The position numbers and the translations under genes were made by a program. Below, in pieces: positions 36,900 to 46,505 of a stretch of DNA of 64,000 nucleotides (its first letter is position 1; each line of letters begins with the position of its first letter). The notes beneath the pieces are model-generated. The model ran no database searches and had not been told where the DNA came from. It saw nothing but the letters and a program-made list of their open reading frames with translations. Origin of the DNA: Thermodesulfobacteriota bacterium (GTDB taxonomy: Bacteria > Desulfobacterota_D > UBA1144 > Nemesobacterales > CSP1-2); the NCBI GenBank assembly GCA_035559815.1, contig DATMAT010000012.1, positions 22,075 to 86,074 of the forward strand, read 5' to 3'.

Positions 36900-38390
36900 T
36901 TATTTATGCCTTGTAACGAAAGGTAAAAATGCCACCAATAATATGAAATAGAATCTTAACAAGCCAGAGAACCAACCGGCAAAGGTATCCCCTACTATGA
37001 TCGTCTGCAATGTGAATGCATACACCACCGTTCCCAGCGTATTTGGCTTCCCATTTCTAAAAAAGTAAAGAAAGATAAACCGGTATAAAAAGCCATAAAT
37101 GAGGGGAACAAAAATCCCAAACCACCCAAAATTAATAAACATCTCTCCTATCCAGGTCATGCCGACCGAAGTGCTTTCATCGAGTGGGTGAAGAAACCCA
37201 TAATCCCTTCCAAATTCGTTTGCAAAACTAACCGAAGGCTTTCCCGGCCAGAGAACCCTGGGAATTAAAGAGGGAAAAAACAGGATATAGGTAGACCCGA
37301 ATTTAAAGTCGCTAACACTGGGCGTATTATCGACTATCACGCCCACTATGGAGGCATAGTTTAACCTCTCTCCAAAGACGCTAAAAAGAACCTCCCCTAC
37401 CATAGATTTATTCGAGCCGAAGAACGATTTCCAATAAATTTTAAACCCTTCCATAAGATCAAAAAAAACATCGCCGGTATAGTTAAGCCTGTATGTGTTG
37501 ATTAAAGGAAAGATAAAAAATATGAATATAATAGAAGCTATGATGAAAAGCTTGAATGGAGTCTTTTTCTTGATTGAATAAATTATCAACAAAATAAAGA
37601 TAGGCAAGATAGCCTTTGCCTTACTCCCTATCGGAAAATTAAAAGCCATCTCCGATGCCAATATCAATATCGTGACCCATAAGAGCGCAATTCTTTTGTT
37701 TTTTAGATATTCGGAATAGACGATGGATAGGGCTAATAAAGGAAACAGCGACCCAAACCCTAAAAACTGAGCCAGATATGCATAATCGGTGTTGATTAAA
37801 TCGCTTCTCCCGGCCCCTACAAAATAATAGGCGCCAATTTCTATCAAAAACAGCCTGGACAACCAACCTATCAAGAGAAGTACTACAATCACTAAGGGCA
37901 GCCTTCTGATGCTCAATTCAAACTTATGTATGTTTGGTATGGATTTTATTGCCCTTCCGGTCAAGGCTGCGGCAAGTTTGCTATAGTCAAAAGCGTAATA
38001 CCCAAACAGAAAGAATAGAAAGCATAATATGCTGAAACTCAATCCTTTATTTAGAGCGGTTAAGTCAAGCCCGGCGTTGTAACCCAACCTATTAAACGAC
38101 TCCGGATACAACAATACGTATAACGAACCTAGGCAGAACATTATAAAATAAAGCATAGACACGCTTAAGACCGGGTTAGTGACCTCGCGGACCCTTTCCT
38201 TGAAGAAAGGAATAGCACAAAGAAATGCAAGAAAACTTATCTCCAGGATCGTGAGAATCTCGTCATAATCAAGCTGGCTAACTAAGAGGAGGGAAATCAA
38301 CAAAGGGATCGTTACTGCAACAGAGAGAACCGCTCCGGATAGCTTCTCTTGTCGAAGAATCCTTAATGGTTGTCCAAAATGTGCCGGCAT
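36900..38390 (-). CDS. Polysaccharide polymerase, Wzy-like (oligosaccharide repeat unit polymerase)
   Basis: Integral membrane protein of 496 residues with about 12 hydrophobic segments spread over its length and a large periplasmic loop around residues 300-400. Family resemblance is to oligosaccharide repeat-unit polymerases: FLGFGSLFPLLALSIVY, FPIGSKAKAILPIFILLIIYSI, the loop with VLWPGKPSVSFANEFGRDYG, and TSVGMTWIGEMFINFGWFGIFVPLIYGFLYR. Polymerases diverge strongly, so the call depends on topology, these motifs and the position next to a flippase. Confidence 0.75.
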   Translation of the reverse strand: MPAHFGQPLRILRQEKLSGAVLSVAVTIPLLISLLLVSQLDYDEILTILEISFLAFLCAIPFFKERVREVTNPVLSVSMLYFIMFCLGSLYVLLYPESFNRLGYNAGLDLTALNKGLSFSILCFLFFLFGYYAFDYSKLAAALTGRAIKSIPNIHKFELSIRRLPLVIVVLLLIGWLSRLFLIEIGAYYFVGAGRSDLINTDYAYLAQFLGFGSLFPLLALSIVYSEYLKNKRIALLWVTILILASEMAFNFPIGSKAKAILPIFILLIIYSIKKKTPFKLFIIASIIFIFFIFPLINTYRLNYTGDVFFDLMEGFKIYWKSFFGSNKSMVGEVLFSVFGERLNYASIVGVIVDNTPSVSDFKFGSTYILFFPSLIPRVLWPGKPSVSFANEFGRDYGFLHPLDESTSVGMTWIGEMFINFGWFGIFVPLIYGFLYRFIFLYFFRNGKPNTLGTVVYAFTLQTIIVGDTFAGWFSGLLRFYFILLVAFLPFVTRHK

Positions 38391-38436
38391 GTTGATGCTC
38401 GCAAAAATCCCGGCCTAGCAAAGACCGGAATTGGCT

Positions 38437-39765
38437 TTATCTAACCTCGGTCCCCACCTTGTAATACCCAAAAAGATTTCTTATAGCCTTACAAAACTGC
38501 CGCACCGTCGCAGGAGTGAGCCCCCAGCACTGCCGGAGTTCTACCCCATGGTTTTGTTTTAGATAAAAACCCAGATAGAATAAAGACGCCATATTCGCCA
38601 TAATTAATGCGACGGCTACCCCTGCCACATATAGCCTGGCGGAAAGGGGCCATACTATGACCAAGAATAAAATCACCGAGAGGCCTTGAGCCGTTGCCCC
38701 CGGTAAACCCTCTCCGAATCCCCTAAGACTCCTTATCACTATTGTCTTGAGGGCAATAAGGAAATAGGCCAAGAGAAGAAAAACTGAAAGCATGCTAGCG
38801 GGCCTAAAATCTTCACCGAAGAGCAAGGGGACAAGCTTGGGCGCCAAAACCATAAGAGGCACCGTAATCACAAACAGCAGAAACATAGCCTGCCGTATTC
38901 CCTCCATTAGTTTAAAGGTTCGTAGATTTTTCTCCTGAGTGTTGACCAAGGTCGGAAACAATACGGTGTGAAAAGTACTGCCCACCAGATTCAATGCGGA
39001 AGCGGCGACGGTAAAAGCAGCCATGTATAAACCAATTATCTTATTATCCCATAGCCTTAGAATCACAAATATATCCGCTTGATTGGCCGCTATTATTAAA
39101 AGGGTAGCCAGATGAAAACTCCATCCGTCTCTCAACAGCCCCCAGGCCTCGGAAAAGCTAGGCCTATATAAAAGCGCCGTCCCAGCCAAGAAGACCCGGA
39201 TAAGCGCCGCGATTACGGTAGCTGACGCATTCATGGCCACTATCCAAGCCACGGTTATATGCCCGGTAATCCAAAGAAGCACCAATCCCAGAAGATAAAT
39301 AACTGGACCCAGCAGGCGCAGCCTATTATATATGGAAAATCGAAGTCCCCCCTGGTCGATGGCCAGAAGGGTCAGGCCAATAAAATTGAATGGGATGAAA
39401 ACTAGCAGATAAAGCTTGCTGATGTTCCAGAGTTCCTGGCGCTTAATGCCCAGCAAGGATGGAATAGCCATATAACCTAGGGTGGTAACAATAAAGGACA
39501 AACAAATGGCCAACCAGAAAGCCGTCGAAATTATCTCACTGGCCCTCTCCGGCCAGCGGCCAATCCGATAGGTGGTAGCCTCGGGTAGACTCATAATACC
39601 TATTCCAGCAGTCAATTGAGACCAAAAAATCACCGCGGCTAAAGCTCCCCGCCCCTCCGGGAGAAGAAATCGGGCAGTCAAAACACCGGTGATAAAGCCA
39701 CAAGCTACAATAACCAGGTTGGTTATAAAAGTTCCCATCCAGGCCCACAGTACGCCTCTGGACAA
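38437..39765 (-). CDS. Polysaccharide flippase, Wzx/MVF-like
   Basis: A 442-residue membrane protein with about 12 transmembrane segments and the pattern of the polysaccharide transport/MATE-like superfamily: FITGVLTARFLLPEGRGALAAVIFW at the N-terminus. It would move lipid-linked repeat units across the inner membrane before polymerisation. The start is a TTG preceded by GGGAGA. It sits directly upstream of the Wzy-like polymerase (46 bases), as expected for a Wzx/Wzy-type pathway. Confidence 0.85.
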   Translation of the reverse strand: MSRGVLWAWMGTFITNLVIVACGFITGVLTARFLLPEGRGALAAVIFWSQLTAGIGIMSLPEATTYRIGRWPERASEIISTAFWLAICLSFIVTTLGYMAIPSLLGIKRQELWNISKLYLLVFIPFNFIGLTLLAIDQGGLRFSIYNRLRLLGPVIYLLGLVLLWITGHITVAWIVAMNASATVIAALIRVFLAGTALLYRPSFSEAWGLLRDGWSFHLATLLIIAANQADIFVILRLWDNKIIGLYMAAFTVAASALNLVGSTFHTVLFPTLVNTQEKNLRTFKLMEGIRQAMFLLFVITVPLMVLAPKLVPLLFGEDFRPASMLSVFLLLAYFLIALKTIVIRSLRGFGEGLPGATAQGLSVILFLVIVWPLSARLYVAGVAVALIMANMASLFYLGFYLKQNHGVELRQCWGLTPATVRQFCKAIRNLFGYYKVGTEVR

Positions 39766-39826
39766 TTCAATCTCCCTAAATCCGACTACACGCTGAAAGG
39801 TTTGGACGGGCTATTCATCCAGGCAG

Positions 39827-41011
39827 TTAAAAGCATCCTGAACCCTCGAGTATCCCCCCGATAGTTCTCTCATAAGAGTAACTTTCAATTATCTTTAGCG
39901 ATTCCCTACCCAAGGCTTTTCTCGTCTCCGGGCTCTCGATGAGCATTTCCAAAAAACCAGCCAGTTGAGCAATATCGCCCGTTTTGAATACAAACCCATT
40001 CTCCCCGTGTTTTACCAAGTCCTCTCGACACCCGACCAAATCGGACACAATTACAGGAAGTTCAAAATTCATTGCTTCGTTAACCACTAATCCCCAGGTT
40101 TCACCCAAACCGGAGGGAAGAACGAAGATATCCGCCATAGTGTAATAATAGGGAAGTTCCGTCTGGTTCTTGATCCCGACGAAATAAACGTTCTTTAATT
40201 TTTTCTCCACCACGTAGTCTTCCAATTCTTTCCTCAAGTAGCCGTCTCCCACAAATATCAGGGTTTTCTTATCCGATTCCACTTTTTCAAAAGCCCTAAG
40301 AAGGTCAAAGGGTCTTTTCTTATCGATGAGAATCGCCACAAAAATAACCACAACTCCGTCTTCATTTAATCCCAGTCCCTTTCTCAATTCATTCCTTTTA
40401 TGCTTAAGCCTTAGATATTCGCCGTGGAATCTTTCGTTTTCTACACAGTGAGGCGCAAAGATTAGCTTCCAATCCGGAACATTATAGTATTTATAAAAAT
40501 TTCTGTTTGCCTCTCCCACATACAAGAATACGTCTACAAATTTAAAAATCCCATATTGTAAGACACCCTTTTTAATCCACCTCTTCCAATCGGGCTTTAG
40601 CAGCTCATGAGACAGGGGATTGTCTCCCCTCAACATTACTTTTTTGCCAAAAAACTTTGCCGCTACCAGCGCCAGGATATTGGTGAAATAGTTCCAGCCG
40701 TACACGATAACGACATCGTACTCTCCCTTTCTTAATTCATTTACTATTCCCAAATTCATTAATCCGAAAAACACAGTGAATACGGAAGGACTTGGTGAGT
40801 AGTTCTTCAAGAATTTGTACTTATAGCCTTCGAGGAGAGGAATATCCCAGGCCGGAATAGTACCCACTTCCGAATGATGTCTTTCTTGGATTCCATAGCT
40901 CTCACAGTATAAAACGGTCAGTTCTATACCGTTTGCAGAAGATAACTTTCTGAAAAGTGGAGCTAAATACTGTATGGGATGGGATATTAGAAATGCTACT
41001 TTTTTATTCAC
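39827..41011 (-). CDS. Glycosyltransferase family 4
   Basis: A 394-residue GT-B enzyme. The N-terminus has VAFLISHPIQYLAPLFRKL, a pattern seen in polysaccharide GT4 proteins. The C-terminal half contains VVVIFVAILIDKKRPFDLLRAFEKV, FVGDGYLRKEL and the donor-site block PSGLGETWGLVVNEAMNFELPVIVS. Sugar specificity is unknown. Its start overlaps the stop of the preceding GT4 gene by 8 bases. Confidence 0.9.
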   Translation of the reverse strand: MNKKVAFLISHPIQYLAPLFRKLSSANGIELTVLYCESYGIQERHHSEVGTIPAWDIPLLEGYKYKFLKNYSPSPSVFTVFFGLMNLGIVNELRKGEYDVVIVYGWNYFTNILALVAAKFFGKKVMLRGDNPLSHELLKPDWKRWIKKGVLQYGIFKFVDVFLYVGEANRNFYKYYNVPDWKLIFAPHCVENERFHGEYLRLKHKRNELRKGLGLNEDGVVVIFVAILIDKKRPFDLLRAFEKVESDKKTLIFVGDGYLRKELEDYVVEKKLKNVYFVGIKNQTELPYYYTMADIFVLPSGLGETWGLVVNEAMNFELPVIVSDLVGCREDLVKHGENGFVFKTGDIAQLAGFLEMLIESPETRKALGRESLKIIESYSYERTIGGILEGSGCF

Positions 41012-42116
41012 TGACTCCCAGAATATCCTTTAGAGTTTCTTTGTATTTCTCATAGGCGAAATCTCTCTTCACCTTTTCCCTTCCGTAATTTCCCATCCTA
41101 AGTCTTAAGTTCTCATCCCGGTAGAGTAGTTTTATTCTCTCCACAAGCTCATCTAGATTACGCGGCGACACTATAAAACCATTTTTCCCCTCTTCAACTG
41201 CGTCAACCGAGCCATCCTCGTCACCCACTAAGATAGGCTTTCCACAAGCCGCGGCCTCGATAGGCGTGAGCGGCAATCCTTCTCCTTCGTATTTTCCTAA
41301 TCTAGTGACCAGGACAAACAAGTCAGCCATTCGATAAAAATCAACAAGTTCCTCTTCCTTTACCCTTCCGGTAAAAGTTACCCTGCTTTCTAAATTCATA
41401 TCCTTTACCAGCGATTTTAGGTATGACACCAATCTTCCACCCCCCACTATCACATACACTATATGCTCCGGAAGCTCTTTCAGAGCCCTGATTACAAGCT
41501 CATGTCCCTTATAGCCATCATCGACCCTGCCCACGGTAAGAATTATAAATTTACTCTCCGGTATTCCGTGCTTTTCCATCAATTGGACATTCTTAGGAGC
41601 AGGCTTAAACCTGTCGACATCAACGCAGTCATGAAGCAAAAAGATTTTATCTTTATCCACGCCCAGGGCACCCTTACAGTAATTAAGGATAAAGTTACAA
41701 TCCCCTATTATTTTATCCGCGTATTTCAAAGAAATTTTTCGAAAGGAATTTAAAAAACCCCATGTTTCAAAACCATATACATTCACAATGTAGTTAATGC
41801 CCAATACACTCTTTGCCAATAAACCTATCGATGACAGATTTACCAGGTTTATAATCAAGAGGTCTATTTTCTTCTGTCTCATAAATTTTATGGCCTGGAG
41901 GGTAAAATCAATTTTACGTAAGACACCACCACCCCTAGGCACAAAGTTCACGCTAACTTCCTCCTCAAAGGAATTCCCATCTTTGCCATTAAGCGAGAAT
42001 GAGAATACATTTTCTTCTCCCATTATCTCTCTTAAAGCCTTATATTCATACCGGGCATACCTTTGCAGGCCGCCTTTGAAAAACATATCACTGGACAGGA
42101 AGAGGACTTTCTTCAT
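41004..42116 (-). CDS. Glycosyltransferase family 4
   Basis: A 370-residue GT-B enzyme. KVLFLSSDMFFKGGLQRYARY begins the acceptor domain. FIILTVGRVDDGYKGHELVIRAL starts the donor domain, which also has VGGGRLVSYLKSLVKDMNL and the E-x7-E block KYEGEGLPLTPIEAAACGKPILV. It lies between a DegT aminotransferase, 9 bases upstream, and another GT4. It may transfer the amino sugar made by its neighbour, but that is inference. Confidence 0.9.
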   Translation of the reverse strand: MKKVLFLSSDMFFKGGLQRYARYEYKALREIMGEENVFSFSLNGKDGNSFEEEVSVNFVPRGGGVLRKIDFTLQAIKFMRQKKIDLLIINLVNLSSIGLLAKSVLGINYIVNVYGFETWGFLNSFRKISLKYADKIIGDCNFILNYCKGALGVDKDKIFLLHDCVDVDRFKPAPKNVQLMEKHGIPESKFIILTVGRVDDGYKGHELVIRALKELPEHIVYVIVGGGRLVSYLKSLVKDMNLESRVTFTGRVKEEELVDFYRMADLFVLVTRLGKYEGEGLPLTPIEAAACGKPILVGDEDGSVDAVEEGKNGFIVSPRNLDELVERIKLLYRDENLRLRMGNYGREKVKRDFAYEKYKETLKDILGVSE

Positions 42117-42125
42117 TTGGTTTAC

Positions 42126-43232
42126 TCAGGAATCCTTCAAAAGGGTCAGTAAAGACTGGGATATGAATTCGATGTCCTCTCTGTTTAAATTGCCGCCGCT
42201 GGGCAGGTTTAGACCTTTACTGGAAATATCGTAAGCGGCTGAATTCCCCGAATTGGATTTATAAATGGGCATTTGGCTCATCGGGTAAAAAAAGGGCCTC
42301 GTATCGATCCCCATTTTCCTTAATTCAAGCATAAGTTCGTCTCTGGTTATTTTAATATCCTTACCCAGAATCAAACAAACCATCCAAAATGTATTTCGAG
42401 CCCACTTCTTCTCCGGATTTAGTCTTATCGCCCCAAAACCGCCCAGGAATTCTTCGTAAGATTTAAATATCAATCTCTTCTTATCTAAAAGCTCCTCTAT
42501 TCTTTCGAGCTGGGCCAGCCCCAATGCAGCCTGAACATTGGTAAGCCTATAATTAAAACCCAATTCCGTATGCCAGTATCTCCTTTCCTTGCTCATAGCA
42601 TGGTCTCTCAAGAACCTTGCCCTTTCGTAAATTGCCTCATCATCGGTAGTAATCATCCCCCCTTCCCCAGTCGTTATTACCTTGTTGCCGTAGAAGCTAA
42701 ACACCCCTACATGCCCCAGGCTTCCCGCCTTTTTACCCTCATACTCCGCCCCGTGGGCCTCGGCTGCATCCTCGATGACATATAAACCATATTCCTCGGC
42801 TATTTGGTTTACCGCATCCATATCGGCAGGGTGTCCATAGAGATGGACCGGGATAATGGCCTTTGTCCTGGCAGTTATCGCTTTTCTTATCGCCTCCGGG
42901 TCTATACACCATATCTCCGGGTCGATATCCACAAAAACGGGTTTTGCTCCGGTGTAGGCAACGGCATTGGGCACGGCCACGAAAGTTAGGTCGGGTACTA
43001 TTACTTCATCCTCCTCCTTTATACCCAGGCTGGCTAGCGCCAGATGTAAAGCAGTCGTCCCGTTGGTCGTAGTTAAAGCACGTTTAACCCCGACATACTC
43101 GGCGAATCTTTTCTCAAAATCGAGAATATAATGCCCCAGAGAAGACACCCAGCCCGATTTTACGGCGTCGAGAACATACCTTATTTCTCTCTCGGTTATG
43201 GAAGGCTCGGCCACCGGGAAAAATTTATTCAT
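42126..43232 (-). CDS. DegT/DnrJ/EryC1-family sugar aminotransferase
   Basis: PLP enzyme that aminates a keto sugar nucleotide. The 368-residue protein has FPVAEPSITEREIRYVLDAVKSGWVS at the start, GTTALHLALASLGI, VIEDAAEAHGAEYEGKKAG and the PLP-lysine block FSFYGNKVITTGEGGM, all diagnostic. Its partner dehydratase is not next to it. The Gmd product (4-keto-6-deoxymannose) is a possible substrate, as in perosamine synthesis. It overlaps the acyltransferase gene by 8 bases, which fits formation of an N-acylated amino sugar. Confidence 0.92.
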   Translation of the reverse strand: MNKFFPVAEPSITEREIRYVLDAVKSGWVSSLGHYILDFEKRFAEYVGVKRALTTTNGTTALHLALASLGIKEEDEVIVPDLTFVAVPNAVAYTGAKPVFVDIDPEIWCIDPEAIRKAITARTKAIIPVHLYGHPADMDAVNQIAEEYGLYVIEDAAEAHGAEYEGKKAGSLGHVGVFSFYGNKVITTGEGGMITTDDEAIYERARFLRDHAMSKERRYWHTELGFNYRLTNVQAALGLAQLERIEELLDKKRLIFKSYEEFLGGFGAIRLNPEKKWARNTFWMVCLILGKDIKITRDELMLELRKMGIDTRPFFYPMSQMPIYKSNSGNSAAYDISSKGLNLPSGGNLNREDIEFISQSLLTLLKDS

Positions 43233-43917
43233 CTTCTTTCCTTACTTTAAATCTATCCTTTATCTTCTTAGCCCGGTTCCCTTTGATGAATGAATTCTGG
43301 CCAAAGGAACCCATGACCACCGAATTTGCGGCCACGAAAGAATTTTTGCCGATATGCACGCCGGCCAACACCACCGAGTTTAGTCCGATACCTACATTTT
43401 CCTCAAAAATGATCGGGGATACCATGTATGCACTTTTGGTATTCCAATGGCTAAAAAATATTACATCGCTGCTATCATAAGGATTGGTGGGTAGGTTCAT
43501 TACCGAATACAATTTAGCTCCCGAGCTAATTCCACAATTATTCCCAATATATATGCCTCCATGGGCCTGAATCTGACAAGACGGGGCTATCTCCACATTA
43601 TCACTTAATACCAGCTCCCCTTCCTGCCATTTAAAATTCCTTTTATCTTTCCTCTTGACGATCTTGCTCCCTAGGTCGAGGGGGCCCGCTTTTAGAACAC
43701 AGCGACTGCCGATCCAGGTATTATTACCGATACTCATCCACTCCGGATTCTCTATAATCACTCCCTCGTCTATTAACACATTCTTGCCGCATTTTTTGAA
43801 CCTTCTCCGGTAATAAAAATATCTGATCCTTCTTCCGGTCGAACCAGGCATGTAGATTATGAAGAAACCAACAAGGTCTCTCAAAAACGTTTTTAGATAT
43901 CTCCATAGGTTTGACAT
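43225..43917 (-). CDS. Left-handed beta-helix acyltransferase
   Basis: A 230-residue hexapeptide-repeat transferase that moves an acetyl or related group to a sugar. Repeats appear twice: LIDEGVIIENPEWMSIGNNTWIGSRC near residues 48-72, and the C-terminal VGIGLNSVVLAGVHIGKNSFVAANSVVMG. Between them are EIAPSCQIQAHGGIYIGNNCGISSGA and a loop. The protein resembles WcaF/Maa-type acetyltransferases. Coupled to the DegT aminotransferase by an 8-base overlap, it may N-acylate the amino sugar. The acyl donor is unknown. Confidence 0.85.
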   Translation of the reverse strand: MSNLWRYLKTFLRDLVGFFIIYMPGSTGRRIRYFYYRRRFKKCGKNVLIDEGVIIENPEWMSIGNNTWIGSRCVLKAGPLDLGSKIVKRKDKRNFKWQEGELVLSDNVEIAPSCQIQAHGGIYIGNNCGISSGAKLYSVMNLPTNPYDSSDVIFFSHWNTKSAYMVSPIIFEENVGIGLNSVVLAGVHIGKNSFVAANSVVMGSFGQNSFIKGNRAKKIKDRFKVRKEDE

Positions 43918-43932
43918 ATCTGTCTTACCGCC

Positions 43933-44742
43933 TCACCGCTGTCCGGCAATCCAAGACCGGTCTCTCTCGTAGCCAAGAAGAATCAACTCATCCCCGGCAT
44001 GAAGGTCAAAGCATTCACTCGCCTCCTTGTTGAAATAATTGCGCCAGTCGCCGACAATCCCTTTTCTCAAAAAACTATTTTTGTTCTCTTCCCCCGGTCT
44101 GCGCCCGGAGAGGCGTTCAAATGATAGCTCCTGGGCAACTTTGGCTACCTTCTCCGACCCTACGCTTTTGCCGGTCAACTCTGAAATGACCCGTCGTAGC
44201 TGACCAGGGGTATCACGATTAAGGTCTTCATAACGCACGTAGGTGATACCCTTACGACCATGCCACCGCCTGACAAACTCAGCCCAGGTAAAGCTAGGAT
44301 ACCTTTGTCTGGTGAAAAAATATTCGATGAAGGCCGGCAAATTTTCACCTATATTCTCATAATCGACAAACGGCAGGTCACGGCGGATTACTTCCATAAA
44401 AGGCGAACCTGTCGGCTCGTTTTTTGAAAGAAAGAAACAATGATGGTAAAGGGATACCATCACATCCCGGCCGTCCCGCCAAATAACGATGGTGTTCTTC
44501 ATGCCCCGGTGTTTGGGATAATGACCGTGTACGACTGATGACCTGACCATAGGAAATCGATTGGTCCGCGGGAATGGAATACCCAGTGCCTGCCCCAGCA
44601 TCTGGGCAAGCCAGGTACCACCTGATTTTGGATATTCATTAACGATGTATAATGGCAATATTCCGGACAGGGAATAAACCATGCAGTAGGATATGGCTGC
44701 CCCTAGTTTTGTCCGGAATCTCTCATATGCACCCAGCACCAT
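43933..44742 (-). CDS. Sulfotransferase
   Basis: Uses PAPS to sulfate a hydroxyl, presumably on the polysaccharide. The 269-residue protein has the 5'-phosphosulfate-binding block NEYPKSGGTWLAQMLGQ after an N-terminal hydrophobic stretch (about 14-32), VIWRDGRDVMVSLYHH (3'-phosphate-binding), and ITYVRYEDLNRDTPGQL. The C-terminus shows NSFLRKGIVGDWRNYF, typical of the sulfotransferase-1 family. Sulfated polymers are unusual in bacterial exopolysaccharides, so this is a notable tailoring step. Confidence 0.9.
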   Translation of the reverse strand: MVLGAYERFRTKLGAAISYCMVYSLSGILPLYIVNEYPKSGGTWLAQMLGQALGIPFPRTNRFPMVRSSVVHGHYPKHRGMKNTIVIWRDGRDVMVSLYHHCFFLSKNEPTGSPFMEVIRRDLPFVDYENIGENLPAFIEYFFTRQRYPSFTWAEFVRRWHGRKGITYVRYEDLNRDTPGQLRRVISELTGKSVGSEKVAKVAQELSFERLSGRRPGEENKNSFLRKGIVGDWRNYFNKEASECFDLHAGDELILLGYERDRSWIAGQR

Positions 44743-44894
44743 TTATTCTCCTTTCTCGACCATGCATTCCGTATTCTTAACCTTTATATAGCTCCGCCGT
44801 CTCGGTCACATACTGACTAAGGAGCAGGAGTCCCACCGCTATGTACCTAGACCGGCTTCAACGGATAAAATTAACCGCCACCGGTATCGATTCT

Positions 44895-46505
44895 TCAACC
44901 CTGTATTTGGTATCTAATCTCCTTAATCTTCCACCCGTTATCTAGCCAGGATAGAAACCAGCTTATCGTACCTATGGCACTTTTTACCCCTCTTTCACTT
45001 TTGCTTCTGAAGGTAATAGCAAATCCCCCGTCCACCGATGCCGTATTATCCTCGAACGTGACGCTGGTTATACGGACCTTGTATTCCAGAATCTCTATAG
45101 AATAAAAATTAGCCCGGTATGAAGGCAGAACTTTTGAAATTTCGATACCATTTTCCCTTGCCCCAGGTTCGAAGAATGATACGAATTTATCCATGTCCCT
45201 GTTTTTGTATGCGGTCAAATAATCGGAGAGGAAAGAATATAAAGACATCTTATCCTGGTATGAAAAATACCTTTTACCCAAGCTAGAATACTGAGTCTTC
45301 GACTTATCCTCTTCCTTTGGCTTAACCTCGTCTTCCGCCCTGTAACTAACCTCTTCTTCATCTAAGATCTTAGCCGGTTGCTTTACCGCTACACCCTCAT
45401 CTGATTTTATTTTTTCTCCGGTCCGAGGAACAAGTAAAAGAGTTCCTCTGTCGATCTTATCGTCGACCAGATTGTTAACTTCCTTGAGTTCCTCGACCGA
45501 TACTTTGAATCTTTTCGCTATCAAACTTAAGGTGTCTCCTTTCCTGACCATATATTGGCCGTCGGTAAAATCCCCTATGTCCTTTTCCTCGTCCGACCCA
45601 GCTTGAATGGGAGATTTCTGCCGAATCTCCGTCGAGGCGGTCTGCTCAGACTGCTTTCCCATGTCGCTATGAAGGGCTTCCTTCTTGTCTTCCTCTCCTT
45701 GAATAACTTCCTTCTTACTCGGTTCTTCCGGAGTGGCAACGATGCTTTCCTGCACCCCAGAAGATGAAGAAATCACCCTCTCCTCCTTGGGAGGTTCCAC
45801 CGACTTCCCCCCTCTTATTTCTTGATTGGGCTCGGATTCGAATAGTTCAAACCCCTCTCCAGCCTGCTCCTCCTCATCTTCGACCTCGCCGGAAAGCTGG
45901 CTTACCCGGTAGATTGAGCCGGAAAGAAGGCCGGACTCGACCAGATAGAAGGCCGATGCCAACAAAACCGCAATCAGAGAAAACAAGAAGACTAATCTTC
46001 TCGGCGTAATTTCGCTCCAAGGATTAACCACCACCACCGGCAATGCCGGAATACGTCTTGCATCATATTTCCTTCTTTTTATCGGGTCTCCTAGGATTTC
46101 ATACGCTTCATTCAAACTCTTTGTAATGTCGAGTCCATGGTCTCCTACGTGGTCCGGGTGATATGCCTTCATGGAATTGATCCAGCTCTTTCTGATCTCC
46201 CCGGCAGAGGCGGTAGGAGGCACATTGAGAATTCTGTAGTAATCCTCCGCCGGTTCCTCCGGGGCAAAATGGGATAACACCAGTTTTGCTTGCTCGATTA
46301 TAAACTGCTCGCTTATCTTTCTGTCTTTGGCAATCTTCCTCAATATAGGGAAGTTAGGAGAGTCTTCTCCCCTCAATACATCTTTTAGTAAAGAGTAGAA
46401 AAATACGCGGTAAAGTGAAAATTCCCTCAGTATTTCTCTTATATCGTTCGAGGTAATAATCTGAGTTATCACCCTTTCAAAAACCTTCTTATCTACCTTG
46501 AGCAT
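44895..46505 (-). CDS. J-domain, transmembrane, LysM and NTF2-like fusion protein
   Basis: A protein of about 536 residues. Using numbering from the longest frame (541), residues 10-90 form a helical N-terminal part. Residues 92-155 are a J domain (DYYRILNVPPTASAGEIRKSW) with the HPD tripeptide at 121-123. One transmembrane helix covers about 175-195, and an acidic, Ser- and Glu-rich linker 205-320. LysM is at 322-365 (MVRKGDTLSLIAKRF). A C-terminal NTF2-like domain spans about 425-541. The layout predicts a cytoplasmic J domain and a periplasmic peptidoglycan- or glycan-binding half. I prefer ATG 46505. It overlaps the upstream TPR gene by 17 bases. Confidence 0.85.
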   Translation of the reverse strand: MLKVDKKVFERVITQIITSNDIREILREFSLYRVFFYSLLKDVLRGEDSPNFPILRKIAKDRKISEQFIIEQAKLVLSHFAPEEPAEDYYRILNVPPTASAGEIRKSWINSMKAYHPDHVGDHGLDITKSLNEAYEILGDPIKRRKYDARRIPALPVVVVNPWSEITPRRLVFLFSLIAVLLASAFYLVESGLLSGSIYRVSQLSGEVEDEEEQAGEGFELFESEPNQEIRGGKSVEPPKEERVISSSSGVQESIVATPEEPSKKEVIQGEEDKKEALHSDMGKQSEQTASTEIRQKSPIQAGSDEEKDIGDFTDGQYMVRKGDTLSLIAKRFKVSVEELKEVNNLVDDKIDRGTLLLVPRTGEKIKSDEGVAVKQPAKILDEEEVSYRAEDEVKPKEEDKSKTQYSSLGKRYFSYQDKMSLYSFLSDYLTAYKNRDMDKFVSFFEPGARENGIEISKVLPSYRANFYSIEILEYKVRITSVTFEDNTASVDGGFAITFRSKSERGVKSAIGTISWFLSWLDNGWKIKEIRYQIQG

